In this document: positions 7,783-16,490 of the stretch, piece by piece
How the letters are laid out: every line of letters starts with the position of its first letter
Position numbering within the stretch: position 1 is the stretch's first letter
Assembly: GCA_964532595.1 (NCBI GenBank)
Contig: CAZHIQ010000011.1
Span: 1 to 64,000 of the forward strand
Direction of reading: 5' to 3'
DNA length: 64,000 nt
From: Chryseosolibacter sp964532595
GTDB taxonomy: Bacteria; Bacteroidota; Bacteroidia; Cytophagales; Cyclobacteriaceae
The notes under the pieces: generated by a model
The model's input: only the letters and a program-made list of their open reading frames with translations
What the model was told of the DNA's origin: nothing
The model's database searches: none
Program-made: the position numbers and the translations under genes

Positions 7783-8370
7783 TTATGCGGCTGAAGCGCC
7801 ATCGTCCTGGTATGAAAAGTGGTGAAGGACTAATTCTATTGCGCGACGAATAGCGTCATTTACCGGGAAGAAGTAGCGGGCGAGATCGGCATCGACTGCA
7901 TGCAGCCGCATATAATACTGGCTCATTACCGGCACTGCGCGGCCATTATCAACTTCTTCAACCGCTGCCTGCCATTTCTCTGCCTGCTCGTGTTTGATAG
8001 TCTGACAGGAGACCAGTTCTTTGCGACTATGCTTGTTAAGACGGGCCGAAAACCCGAACAACCTGCAGATCAATCCCCTGTGAACATATTGCTGGCATCC
8101 GCCATTCGTCAGCGACGGGCTGAACAAAATGCAGACCGGGTTTTCGTGTTGTCTGAGCCGCTCGAGCCACTCGAAGGCTTCGCCGGCAAGAAACGCGCGA
8201 TAAGCGAAGGGAAGAAATTCAAGAACAGTCGCTTCGACATCGGGCTTTTGACAGCACCGGCCGCAACCGGTTTTACAGGAAAGTTTCGACCATCCCTGAA
8301 ATGTAGATATCTCAAGGTCGAGGAGTGCAAACACCTCCTCTACTGCCTGAACTTTCTGACCTAGCAGCAA
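7783..8370 (-). CDS. YkgJ-family cysteine-cluster protein
   Basis: 195 residues. The N-terminal half has the CKTGCGRCC cluster and further cysteines at NPVCILF, GGCQQYVHRGLICRLFGFSA and VSCQTIKHE, the pattern of the YkgJ/zinc- or iron-sulphur-binding cysteine-cluster family. Cellular role unknown. The only start codon reachable before the cluster is TTG at 8370 (or GTG slightly downstream). TTG fits a predicted transcript start near 8384 given by the promoter at 8390-8418. Monocistronic; converges on the small membrane protein gene. Confidence 0.82.
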   Translation of the reverse strand: MLLGQKVQAVEEVFALLDLEISTFQGWSKLSCKTGCGRCCQKPDVEATVLEFLPFAYRAFLAGEAFEWLERLRQHENPVCILFSPSLTNGGCQQYVHRGLICRLFGFSARLNKHSRKELVSCQTIKHEQAEKWQAAVEEVDNGRAVPVMSQYYMRLHAVDADLARYFFPVNDAIRRAIELVLHHFSYQDDGASAA

Positions 8371-8389
8371 CTGTTATTTTTTCGGGGAG

Positions 8390-8418
8390 CAAATATAAGG
8401 GTTTTCAGAAAACGTCAA
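8390..8418 (-). promoter_or_regulatory. Promoter with palindromic spacer for the cysteine-cluster gene
   Basis: TTG (8418-8416), 18 bases, then TATATTTG (8397-8390): an excellent Bacteroidota promoter. The spacer contains the 13-base palindrome GTTTTC-a-GAAAAC at 8401-8413, positioned where a repressor could block polymerase. Confidence 0.65.
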
Positions 8419-8560
8419 TTTTCTTTTTGGCAGAACTCCTGTAGCCGCGAAACCGATTGCATGTCATCGTTGTTGGAGCATTGGTCCTCCGATGCGATTT
8501 CGACGCAAAGCGATGCAAGATTATTGCACTCAATCATATATTCTACTGAAAATAAGGGTT

Positions 8561-8568
8561 AATTTTGG
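8561..8568 (+). promoter_or_regulatory. Possible -7 box of the nuo operon
   Basis: TAATTTTG matches TAnnTTTG and lies 18 bases before the nuoA ATG. No -33 TTG at proper spacing is seen. The 190 bases upstream hold no gene. Confidence 0.4.
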
Positions 8569-8586
8569 CCGCCGAAACTTTGAACT

Positions 8587-8958
8587 ATGACAGAATCGAC
8601 GCTGAGTACTTATCTGCCCATCGGACTCATGTTCCTGTTCGCCGTGGGATTTGTCGGGTTAACGATGCTTGCTACCCACTTGCTGGGCCCTAAACGCAAG
8701 TCTGCGACCAAACTCGACACTTTCGAGTGCGGCGTCGAGGTAAAGGGAAATGCGCGGGTTCCTTATCCCATTCGGTATTTCCTGGTGGCTATTCTTTTCG
8801 TCCTTTTTGACGTGGAAGTAATCTTCATGTACCCCTGGGCGATTAATTTCAAGGAACTGGGGCTTACGGGTCTGGCGCAAATGATGGTCTTCCTTTCGCT
8901 GCTGCTGGTAGGTTTCATGTATGTATGGAAGCGGAAGGGGCTGGAGTGGAAAGACTAA
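8587..8958 (+). CDS. nuoA: NADH-quinone oxidoreductase subunit A
   Basis: Membrane subunit at the heel of complex I, next to NuoH and the Q-site loop; 123 residues with three transmembrane helices. Family signatures are TFECGVEVKGNARVPYPIRYFLVAILFVLFDVE in outline: the conserved Glu-Cys-Gly loop, and the Asp-Val-Glu at the start of helix 3. The ATG at 8587 follows a possible TAATTTTG promoter. It is the first gene of the fourteen-gene nuo operon. Confidence 0.96.
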   Translation: MTESTLSTYLPIGLMFLFAVGFVGLTMLATHLLGPKRKSATKLDTFECGVEVKGNARVPYPIRYFLVAILFVLFDVEVIFMYPWAINFKELGLTGLAQMMVFLSLLLVGFMYVWKRKGLEWKD

Positions 8959-8969
8959 ACCGAGAGAAC

Positions 8970-9530
8970 ATGGAAAAAACATTGAAATCAAGCGATATCA
9001 AGCTGGCTGAGCGGCCGGAAGGTTACGAAGGGGCAGGCTTTTTCGCTACCCAACTTGACAAGGTAGTAGGAATGGCCCGGAAAAACTCGCTGTGGCCGCT
9101 GCCATTCGCCACGTCATGTTGCGGTATCGAGTTCATGGCGACTATGGGAGCTCACTACGACCTCGCCCGGTTCGGTTCGGAGCGTATGAGTTTTTCTCCG
9201 CGCCAGGCTGACCTTCTCATCGTCGCAGGAACGATTTCCAAGAAGCTTGGCCCGGTACTGCGTCAGGTTTACGAACAAATGGCTGAGCCTAAGTGGGTTC
9301 TCAGTGTAGGCGCTTGTGCCTCCAGCGGTGGTATTTTCGATACCTACAGTGTTTTGCAGGGAATTGACCGCATCATCCCGGTCGACGTGTACGTCCCGGG
9401 GTGTCCTCCACGTCCCGAGCAAATTCTGGATGGCATCCTCAAAATTCAGCAGCTGGTAGAATCGGAGTCACTTCGCCGTCGCGACTCCCCTGAATACAAG
9501 GCGCTGTTGAATAAATACGGCATCGAGTAA
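8970..9530 (+). CDS. nuoB: NADH-quinone oxidoreductase subunit B
   Basis: Carries cluster N2, the last iron-sulphur centre before quinone. 186 residues. Ligands are seen in ATSCCGIEFMA (adjacent cysteines), SVGACASSGGIF and VPGCPPRPEQ. The ATG at 8970 is 11 bases after the nuoA stop; the longer in-frame extension overlapping nuoA is not family-like. Lies in the peripheral arm with NuoC, NuoD and NuoI. Confidence 0.97.
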   Translation: MEKTLKSSDIKLAERPEGYEGAGFFATQLDKVVGMARKNSLWPLPFATSCCGIEFMATMGAHYDLARFGSERMSFSPRQADLLIVAGTISKKLGPVLRQVYEQMAEPKWVLSVGACASSGGIFDTYSVLQGIDRIIPVDVYVPGCPPRPEQILDGILKIQQLVESESLRRRDSPEYKALLNKYGIE

Positions 9531-9532
9531 TT

Positions 9533-10033
9533 ATGAGCAATACGAACCACGAACAGATCATCGGTATCATTCAGGAAAAATTCGAGGACGAAGTTCTTTC
9601 CATTGAGGCTCCTTACGATTTTCTGACGGTCAATCTCAAAAAGGATCGCATCGTTGAATTGATTCAATTCCTCTACGACCATCCTGTTGCCAAATTTCAG
9701 TTTCTTACCACCCTTTGCGGTATCCACTATCCCGATGCCAAGCAAATCGCGGTGATGTATCAGCTCCACAGCCTGGAAAACAACTGGCGTATTCGCCTGA
9801 AGATCTATTTACCGGAAAATGACCCGGTAACGCCGACCATTACGCACATCTTCTCAGGCGCGAACTGGATGGAGCGCGAGACGTACGACTTCTTCGGTGT
9901 CAAGTTTACCGGCCACCCCGACCTGCGGAGAATTCTCAATGTTGAAGAAATGCTCATTTTCCCGATGCGCAAGGAATACCCGCTGGAAGACCAGACCCGG
10001 GAGGACAAGGTTGATAAAATGTTTGGACGATAA
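9533..10033 (+). CDS. nuoC: NADH-quinone oxidoreductase subunit C
   Basis: 166-residue 30-kDa-type subunit of the connecting module of complex I. The signature GANWMERETYDFFGVKFTGHPDLRR is present in outline (ERETYD, FGHPD-like) near residues 105-130, with the conserved PMRKEYPLE end. It is a separate gene, not fused to nuoD as in Escherichia coli. Starts two bases after nuoB and ends two bases before nuoD. Confidence 0.95.
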   Translation: MSNTNHEQIIGIIQEKFEDEVLSIEAPYDFLTVNLKKDRIVELIQFLYDHPVAKFQFLTTLCGIHYPDAKQIAVMYQLHSLENNWRIRLKIYLPENDPVTPTITHIFSGANWMERETYDFFGVKFTGHPDLRRILNVEEMLIFPMRKEYPLEDQTREDKVDKMFGR

Positions 10034-10035
10034 CC

Positions 10036-11247
10036 ATGGCTGACGAAAGCATTATTCATACTTCAGACGCGCTCGAAGAGCGGCAGTACACGACGTTGAA
10101 CCTGGGGCCCACCCACCCGGCTACGCATGGAATTTTCCAGAACGTACTTACCGTGGATGGCGATGTTATCATCGACTCGGAGCAAACCGTTGGATATATC
10201 CACCGCGCGTTTGAAAAACTTGCAGAACGACGCCCGTTCTACCAGATTACTCCGATCACCGACCGCCTTAACTATTGCTCAGCACCGATCAACAACATCG
10301 GCTGGCACATGACGGTTGAAAAGCTGATCGGCGCCGAAATACCAAAGCGCGTCGATTATCTGCGTGTCATCATCATGGAACTCGCGCGGATTTCCGACCA
10401 CATTATCTGTAATTCCGTTATTGGCGTCGATACCGGGGCATTGACCGGCTTTGTGTACATGTTTCAGTACCGCGAGCTTATTTACGAAATTTACGAGGAA
10501 ATTTGCGGTGGCCGGCTGACAACCAACATCGGGCGTATCGGCGGATTTGAGCGCGATTTCAACCAGACAGCCTGGACCAAGATTGACAAGTTCCTGAAAG
10601 AATTTCCCGAAGCACTCACTGAGTTCGAGAAACTGGTGAAACGCAACCGTATCTTCATGGACCGGACGATCGGGTCGGGGGCAATCTCTGCGGAACGTGC
10701 TCTTAGCTACAGCTTTACGGGTCCTAACCTGCGCGCGGCCGGCGTCGACTACGACGTACGGGTTATGAACCCCTATTCCAGCTACGAGGACTTTGATTTC
10801 ATCGTTCCGGTCGGCCTCCACGGCGACACGTACGACCGGTTTATGGTACGCCAAGAAGAGATGTGGCAAAGCTTGAGCATTATCCGTCAAGCGATTGAAA
10901 AGCTACCCGACGGTCCACATTACTCACCGAACGTACCCGACTTCTATCTGCCTCCCAAAGAAGAAGTCTACAACAACATGGAAGCGCTTATCTACCACTT
11001 CAAGATCGTCATGGGTGAGACCGACGTTCCGAAGGGTGAGGTTTACCATAGTGTTGAAGGAGCGAATGGAGAACTCGGTTACTATCTGATCAGCGATGGT
11101 GGACGTACACCGTTCCGCCTGCACTTCAGAAGACCGTGTTTTATATATTATCAGGCGTTCCCTGAAATGATTCGCGGCTCCAATATCTCCGATGCGATTA
11201 TTACTATGAGTAGTATGAATGTGATCGCAGGGGAATTGGATGCATGA
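10036..11247 (+). CDS. nuoD: NADH-quinone oxidoreductase subunit D
   Basis: 49-kDa subunit forming the quinone-binding site with NuoB; 403 residues. Conserved features are LNLGPTHPATHGIFQ, where the quinone-site His sits, GYIHRAFEKL, RIGGFERDF and the C-terminal GGRTPFRLHFRRPCF and SSMNVIAGELD. It derives from hydrogenase large subunits but lacks the NiFe cysteines, as expected. Followed by a 36-base spacer and nuoE. Confidence 0.97.
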   Translation: MADESIIHTSDALEERQYTTLNLGPTHPATHGIFQNVLTVDGDVIIDSEQTVGYIHRAFEKLAERRPFYQITPITDRLNYCSAPINNIGWHMTVEKLIGAEIPKRVDYLRVIIMELARISDHIICNSVIGVDTGALTGFVYMFQYRELIYEIYEEICGGRLTTNIGRIGGFERDFNQTAWTKIDKFLKEFPEALTEFEKLVKRNRIFMDRTIGSGAISAERALSYSFTGPNLRAAGVDYDVRVMNPYSSYEDFDFIVPVGLHGDTYDRFMVRQEEMWQSLSIIRQAIEKLPDGPHYSPNVPDFYLPPKEEVYNNMEALIYHFKIVMGETDVPKGEVYHSVEGANGELGYYLISDGGRTPFRLHFRRPCFIYYQAFPEMIRGSNISDAIITMSSMNVIAGELDA

Positions 11248-11283
11248 GAAAGAGCATTCGTTAATCGTAATTCGTCATTCGAA

Positions 11284-11790
11284 ATGGCTGAACCAGTAAA
11301 ATTTTCCGACGCTACGATGGCGTTGGTTCAAAAGATTATCAAGCGATACCCGGAGGGACGGCAAAAGTCTGCGCTGCTGCCTGTTCTCCACCTCGCGCAG
11401 GCGGAGTTTGGAGGCTGGTTAAGCCCGGAAACGATGGACTACGTCGCTTCAATTCTTGATATCAAACCTATTGAGGTTTACGAGGTCGCCTCATTTTATA
11501 CGATGTATAACCTGCGCCCCGTAGGCAAATGTGTTCTGGAGGTTTGCCGGACGGGACCTTGCCTCTTACGCGGCGCCGATGATATTGTCGCTCATCTTGA
11601 GAATAAACTCGGGATCAAGGACGGTGAAACGACACCCGACGGAATGTTTACGCTTCGTACGGTAGAATGTCTTGCCTCTTGTGGCACAGCCCCGATGATG
11701 CAGGTTGGCGACCATTATATGGAAAATCTCAGTTGCGAAAAGGTTGATCAGATTCTGAACGACCTGCAGCAGGCACATCAAAACAAGTGA
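11284..11790 (+). CDS. nuoE: NADH-quinone oxidoreductase subunit E
   Basis: 24-kDa subunit with the N1a [2Fe-2S] cluster, thioredoxin-like fold, 168 residues. Ligands are CRTGPC (about residues 87-92) and CLASCG (about 126-131). Conserved KYPEGRQKSALLPVLHLAQ appears in variant form near the start. Part of the NADH-oxidising module with NuoF and NuoG. It ends two bases before nuoF. Confidence 0.96.
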   Translation: MAEPVKFSDATMALVQKIIKRYPEGRQKSALLPVLHLAQAEFGGWLSPETMDYVASILDIKPIEVYEVASFYTMYNLRPVGKCVLEVCRTGPCLLRGADDIVAHLENKLGIKDGETTPDGMFTLRTVECLASCGTAPMMQVGDHYMENLSCEKVDQILNDLQQAHQNK

Positions 11791-11791
11791 C

Positions 11792-13153
11792 ATGGGAAAA
11801 AGGCTCTTATTAAAGGATATCGACGTACCCGGCATCAACACGTTTGAAGTATACCGCCGTCAGGGTGGCTATGCTTCTGTTGAGAAAGCCCTTAAGACGA
11901 TGACCCCCGATGATGTCATCGAAGAGGTAAAGAAATCGGGTCTGCGCGGCCGCGGAGGTGCGGGTTTCCCCACGGGTATGAAATGGAGCTTCCTGGACCG
12001 GAAGTCAGATAAGCCCCGATACCTCATTTGTAACGCTGACGAAAGTGAGCCCGGTACATTTAAGGACCGGTATCTCATGGAACACATCCCCCATTCACTC
12101 ATCGAAGGGATGATTGTTTCCAGCTACGCACTCGGCGCGAACACGTCATATATCTACATGCGAGGCGAATTCAGGTGGATCTTTCCTATCCTCGAAAAAG
12201 CCATAGAAGAAGCGCGCGCAGCGGGATTCCTCGGACAAAACATCCTGGGAACTGGCTACTCGCTTGAAGTCTACGTGCATCCCGGTGCCGGAGCCTATAT
12301 CTGCGGGGAAGAAACCGCTCAGATAGAATCACTGGAAGGTAAACGCGGAAACCCGCGCAACAAGCCTCCCTTTCCTGCAGTGGTCGGACTCTACGGTTGC
12401 CCCACAGTGGTGAACAACGTCGAGTCTATTGCTACTGTACCCCATATCCTCAATATGGGCGGCGATGAGTACTCGAAGATCGGTATCGGCAAGAGCACCG
12501 GTACCAAGCTCATTTCAGCGTCGGGGCACATCAATAAACCGGGTGTGTACGAGATCGAACTCGGCCTTCCTGTAGAAGAGTTTATATACTCCGATGAATA
12601 CTGCGGAGGAATCTGGAAAGGAAGAAAGATGAAGGCTGTTGTTGCCGGAGGTTCGTCCGTTCCTATTTTGCCCGCCGACCTGATTCTCAAGACGGCCGCA
12701 GGCGAGCCGAGATTGATGAGTTATGAATCGTTAGCTGACGGAGGATTTCAGACCGGGACTATGTTGGGATCAGGTGGTTTCGTCGTCATGGACGAAACAA
12801 CTTGTATTGTTCGCAACACATGGTCCTTCGCCCGTTTTTATCACCACGAATCATGCGGACAGTGCAGCCCCTGCCGCGAAGGAACGGGATGGATGGAAAA
12901 AGTATTGCACCGCCTCGAGCATGGCGAAGGAAGAATGCATGACATCGACCTGCTCGTGAACGTCGCCAAGAACATCGAAGGCAATACAATTTGTCCGCTG
13001 GGTGATGCTGCTGCCTGGCCAGTAGCCGCCGCAATAAGGCACTTCCGTGAGGAGTTCGAATATCATGTGAAGTATCCCGAGAAGGTTAAGGATCCTAAGC
13101 ATTTTGAAAAGGAACCCTTTGTTCCGGAACGTGTTGTCGCAGCAACAGCGTGA
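11792..13153 (+). CDS. nuoF: NADH-quinone oxidoreductase subunit F
   Basis: 51-kDa flavoprotein where NADH is oxidised; 453 residues. Glycine-rich GLRGRGGAGFPTGMKW binds NADH/FMN, and GAGAYICGEETAQIESLEG carries the FMN region (Gln replaces the more common Leu after GEETA). The N3 [4Fe-4S] ligands are in SCGQCSPCREGTGWM and NTICPLGDAAAWP. A 51-base gap without a gene separates it from nuoG. Confidence 0.97.
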   Translation: MGKRLLLKDIDVPGINTFEVYRRQGGYASVEKALKTMTPDDVIEEVKKSGLRGRGGAGFPTGMKWSFLDRKSDKPRYLICNADESEPGTFKDRYLMEHIPHSLIEGMIVSSYALGANTSYIYMRGEFRWIFPILEKAIEEARAAGFLGQNILGTGYSLEVYVHPGAGAYICGEETAQIESLEGKRGNPRNKPPFPAVVGLYGCPTVVNNVESIATVPHILNMGGDEYSKIGIGKSTGTKLISASGHINKPGVYEIELGLPVEEFIYSDEYCGGIWKGRKMKAVVAGGSSVPILPADLILKTAAGEPRLMSYESLADGGFQTGTMLGSGGFVVMDETTCIVRNTWSFARFYHHESCGQCSPCREGTGWMEKVLHRLEHGEGRMHDIDLLVNVAKNIEGNTICPLGDAAAWPVAAAIRHFREEFEYHVKYPEKVKDPKHFEKEPFVPERVVAATA

Positions 13154-13204
13154 AGTAATTGAAAAGTGTTTTATGGCGTCTGAGCGCCGAAATAGATAAC
13201 AGCA

Positions 13205-14209
13205 ATGCTAAAGGTAACCATAGATGGCATCGAAACCGAGGTAGCGGAAGGAACCACCATTCTGCAAGCAGCCCGGCAGATCGGCGGCGAGATCGTTCCG
13301 CCGGCGATGTGTTATTACTCATCTTTGAAGAATAGCGGAGGTAAGTGCCGTGCATGCCTTGTAAAAGTGGCACAGGGCTCCGCACGTGACCCGCGGCCGA
13401 TGCCCAAACTGGTCCCTTCCTGTATCACGGGTGTTCAGGATGGCATGGTCGTCGAGAACATTACTAATCCACAGGTACTCGAAGCGCGGAAAGGCGTGGT
13501 GGAGTTCTTACTCCTCAATCACCCGCTCGACTGTCCTATCTGCGACCAGGCCGGTGAATGTGATCTTCAGAATTTTGCCTACGCTCATGGTATGGCAAAT
13601 ACGCGCTATGAAGAAGAACGACGCACTTTCGAACCGCACGAAATCGGCGACAAGATCAAGTTGCACATGACGCGGTGTATTCTGTGCTACCGGTGTACCT
13701 ATGTCGCTGACCAGCTAACCGACAGCCGCGTTCACGGCGTCCTCAACCGGGGCGACCGGGCGGAAATCAGCACCTACATCGAAAAAGCGATCGATAATGA
13801 GTTCTCGGGGAATATGATTGACGTATGCCCCGTGGGAGCACTTACCGACAAGACGTTCCGTTTCCAAAGCCGTGTGTGGTTCACCAAACCCCTTGATGCC
13901 CACCGTGAGTGTTCGAAGTGCTGCGGAAAAGTCGTTCTCTGGACTCGCGGCGAAGAAGTTCTCCGCGTGACCGCGCGAAAAGATCAGTATGGTGAAGTGA
14001 AGGAGTTTATCTGCAACGAGTGTCGTTATGACCACAAAAATCTCAACGACTGGGTGGTAGAAGGCCCTCGACATATAGAGCGAAACTCGGTGATCGCGCA
14101 AAACCACTACGAGCGGATTGATCTTCAGAAACTGAAGCTTGAAGTTGAACGCCAACTGCGGTTCCAACAGGGAAAAAGGTTGAACGAATCGAATAATATA
14201 CCTTCATGA
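13205..14209 (+). CDS. nuoG: NADH-quinone oxidoreductase subunit G, short form
   Basis: 334-residue iron-sulphur subunit. N-terminal [2Fe-2S] domain (MCYYSSLKNSGGKCRACL plus a later Cys), the His-Cys3 cluster (NHPLDCPICDQAGECDLQ), a [4Fe-4S] cluster (TRCILCYRCTYVAD and DVCPVGALTDK), and the beginning of the molybdopterin-oxidoreductase Fe4S domain (ECSKCCGK and ICNECRYDH). The roughly 400-500 residues of the molybdopterin-like domain seen in E. coli are absent. The stop overlaps the nuoH start (ATGA), so this is the natural end and not a break. To my knowledge short NuoG is common in Bacteroidota. Confidence 0.93.
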   Translation: MLKVTIDGIETEVAEGTTILQAARQIGGEIVPPAMCYYSSLKNSGGKCRACLVKVAQGSARDPRPMPKLVPSCITGVQDGMVVENITNPQVLEARKGVVEFLLLNHPLDCPICDQAGECDLQNFAYAHGMANTRYEEERRTFEPHEIGDKIKLHMTRCILCYRCTYVADQLTDSRVHGVLNRGDRAEISTYIEKAIDNEFSGNMIDVCPVGALTDKTFRFQSRVWFTKPLDAHRECSKCCGKVVLWTRGEEVLRVTARKDQYGEVKEFICNECRYDHKNLNDWVVEGPRHIERNSVIAQNHYERIDLQKLKLEVERQLRFQQGKRLNESNNIPS

Positions 14210-15246
14210 CGGAATTTCTGACCTATAAGTTGATCCTCGTCGCCGCAGTATTCGGCACCACGCTCTTTATTGCGATGTACTCGACCTACTTTGAACGCAA
14301 GGTCGCCGCCTTTATGCAAGACCGGATCGGCCCCAATCGCGCGGGTCCGTTCGGGATTCTCCAGCCTCTCGCCGATGGAATCAAGTTCTTCATGAAGGAA
14401 GAAATCATTCCCGTCAACGCAAACAAAATACTGTTTGTCATCGGTCCGTGTATTGCCATGCTTACTGCCCTGATGGCCGGGGTTGTCATCCCGTGGGGTA
14501 GCACATTAGTGATTAACGGCGTTGAATACAGCCTGCAGATTGCTGACCTGAACATCGGCATCCTCTATGTTTTCGCGGTTGTCTCAATCGGTGTGTACGG
14601 AATCATGATTGGTGGATGGGCGTCAAACAACAAGTTCTCCCTGCTAGGTGCTTTACGTGCATCAGCACAGATGATCAGCTACGAACTTGCCATGGGCCTT
14701 TCCATCATCGCTCTTATTTTGATCACCGGCACTTTAAGTCTTGGTGAAATCGCGGCAATGCAGGGCGGAGGCCAGGGCGACCAATGGAACATGTGGAACA
14801 TCGTATACCAACCCCTTGGCTTTCTGATTTTCCTCATCTGCGCCTTTGCTGAATGTAACCGCATGCCCTTCGACCTTCCGGAGAGTGAAACCGAACTTGT
14901 CGGTGGGTATCACACTGAATATAGCAGTATGAAGCTCGGGTTTTACATGTTTGCCGAGTACATCAATATGTTCATCTCGTCAGCACTGATGGCAACCTTG
15001 TACTTCGGTGGGTATAATTTCCCGTTCATGAACGACCTCGGGTTGAGTCATAACGCCGTGACTATTTTGGGAACACTCGCGTTGTTCTTCAAGATATCGC
15101 TCTTCATTTTCTTCTTTATGTGGATTCGCTGGACGTTACCGCGTTTCCGTTATGATCAGCTCATGAACCTCGGATGGAAAGCACTTCTTCCCATCGCGAT
15201 TGCTAATGTGTTGATCACTGCGTTTGTGATGGTTTTATTGGATTAA
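14206..15246 (+). CDS. nuoH: NADH-quinone oxidoreductase subunit H
   Basis: Membrane subunit that with NuoA and NuoD encloses the quinone chamber; 346 residues, about eight helices. Conserved loop residues are visible in DRIGPNRAGPFGILQPLADG, FAECNRMPFDLPESETELVGG and the RFRYDQLMNLGWK end. Overlaps nuoG by four bases, indicating translational coupling. Confidence 0.97.
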   Translation: MTEFLTYKLILVAAVFGTTLFIAMYSTYFERKVAAFMQDRIGPNRAGPFGILQPLADGIKFFMKEEIIPVNANKILFVIGPCIAMLTALMAGVVIPWGSTLVINGVEYSLQIADLNIGILYVFAVVSIGVYGIMIGGWASNNKFSLLGALRASAQMISYELAMGLSIIALILITGTLSLGEIAAMQGGGQGDQWNMWNIVYQPLGFLIFLICAFAECNRMPFDLPESETELVGGYHTEYSSMKLGFYMFAEYINMFISSALMATLYFGGYNFPFMNDLGLSHNAVTILGTLALFFKISLFIFFFMWIRWTLPRFRYDQLMNLGWKALLPIAIANVLITAFVMVLLD

Positions 15247-15259
15247 GTAAAGATATTTT

Positions 15260-15829
15260 ATGCAGTCTCTTAGCGGAAGATCGAAAGTTGTAGTCAAAAA
15301 GGAGATGACCTTTTCCGAGCGGATGTATCTGCCCGCTATCTGGAACGGCATTATGATTACTATCCGGCACTTCTTTGGTAAAAAAGCCACCATCAAGTAC
15401 CCGGAACAACAGCGACCCATCAGCCCCGTATGGCGTGGCCAGCACGTGCTTAAGCGCGACGAGCAGGGCCGCGAACGTTGTACAGCGTGCGGGCTGTGTG
15501 CGGTCTCTTGTCCCGCCGAAGCCATTACCATGCAGGCAGCAGAACGCAAGAAAGGCGAAGAACACCTTTATCGCGAGGAGCGGTACGCTGCAACATATGA
15601 GATAAACATGTTGCGCTGTATATTCTGCGGGCTTTGTGAAGAAGCCTGCCCGAAGGAAGCCATCTTCCTCACTGACAGGCTGGTGACGACGGAATATGGT
15701 CGCGGTGAGTTTATCTACGGAAAAGACAAACTGGTTGAACCGGTTAATGCGCGAATCGATGTATCGAAACGTCAGAGCAAAGCTGTTCTCGAGTTCAAGG
15801 AAAACAAACGCTTTGCACACAACCGTTGA
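15260..15829 (+). CDS. nuoI: NADH-quinone oxidoreductase subunit I
   Basis: Ferredoxin-like subunit with clusters N6a and N6b linking NuoG/F to NuoB; 189 residues. Two complete motifs are CTACGLCAVSCP and CIFCGLCEEACP, each completed by a cysteine-proline. The N-terminal region has the membrane-anchoring helix pattern, and a basic tail ends the protein. After it comes a 67-base spacer, long for this operon. Confidence 0.96.
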   Translation: MQSLSGRSKVVVKKEMTFSERMYLPAIWNGIMITIRHFFGKKATIKYPEQQRPISPVWRGQHVLKRDEQGRERCTACGLCAVSCPAEAITMQAAERKKGEEHLYREERYAATYEINMLRCIFCGLCEEACPKEAIFLTDRLVTTEYGRGEFIYGKDKLVEPVNARIDVSKRQSKAVLEFKENKRFAHNR

Positions 15830-15852
15830 TTAACCGAAAAGTTTTTTTTGAA

Positions 15853-15867
15853 AAACCTATAGGTTTG
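15853..15867 (+). promoter_or_regulatory. Palindrome and possible internal promoter before nuoJ
   Basis: AAACCTATAGGTTT is a perfect 14-base palindrome (15853-15866), and its right half supplies TAGGTTTG (15860-15867), a -7 match. There is no -33 TTG at normal spacing. It lies in the 67-base nuoI-nuoJ gap, 30 bases before the GTG of nuoJ. Confidence 0.35.
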
Positions 15868-15896
15868 CACAGAATACGCAGGTAACCCTACTGATT

Positions 15897-16490
15897 GTGA
15901 GTTTATATATATTCTATTTTCTGGCTTTTGTTGCCGTGTTGAGCGCTCTGATGGTTGTGTTCTCACGCAACCCCGTTTATAGCGTGCTTTACCTTGTAAT
16001 CACGTTCTTCAGCGTCGGCGGCCACTATCTGCTCCTTAGCGCAGAGTTTCTCTTCGCCGTTCATATCATCGTTTACGCAGGTGCTATCATGGTACTGTTC
16101 CTCTACGTCATCATGCTGATGAACCTGAACAATGAATCGGAGGCACCTAAGAAGACACCTTACCAGTTCGCCGCCGTGATTTCCGGTGGGTTGCTGATGA
16201 TGGTTCTGGTGGGTGCCGTTCGCGGCGCGGAACAAGCACAGGTAGGACTTGGAGCGGACCCCACGATAGGAACCGTTAAAACCCTTGGCAACATGTTGTT
16301 CAACGAGTTTCTGTTGCCTTTCGAAGTTGTATCAGTGCTCCTGCTCGCCGCCATGGTAGGCGCTGTTATGCTCGGCAAGAATCCGCTGAGAGCGCGCAGG
16401 TATACACCGAAGACCACCACGCGCACAGGCGCTGACGACCAAGAGAAGGACGTCACTATTGAAAATGTAAAACAGTTGACCAATGAATGA
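15897..16490 (+). CDS. nuoJ: NADH-quinone oxidoreductase subunit J
   Basis: Membrane subunit with five predicted helices, 197 residues. Conserved NPVYSVLYLVITFFSVGGHYLLL in outline and IVYAGAIMVLFLYVIMLMNL, the helix that forms a pi-bulge in known structures. The start is GTG at 15897 (GTG-AGT-TTA). The C-terminal tail is hydrophilic. Overlaps nuoK by eight bases. Confidence 0.95.
   Translation: MSLYIFYFLAFVAVLSALMVVFSRNPVYSVLYLVITFFSVGGHYLLLSAEFLFAVHIIVYAGAIMVLFLYVIMLMNLNNESEAPKKTPYQFAAVISGGLLMMVLVGAVRGAEQAQVGLGADPTIGTVKTLGNMLFNEFLLPFEVVSVLLLAAMVGAVMLGKNPLRARRYTPKTTTRTGADDQEKDVTIENVKQLTNE

Noticed and set aside
10279..10890. Antisense ORF in nuoD
   Set aside because: Shadow of a highly conserved coding frame.
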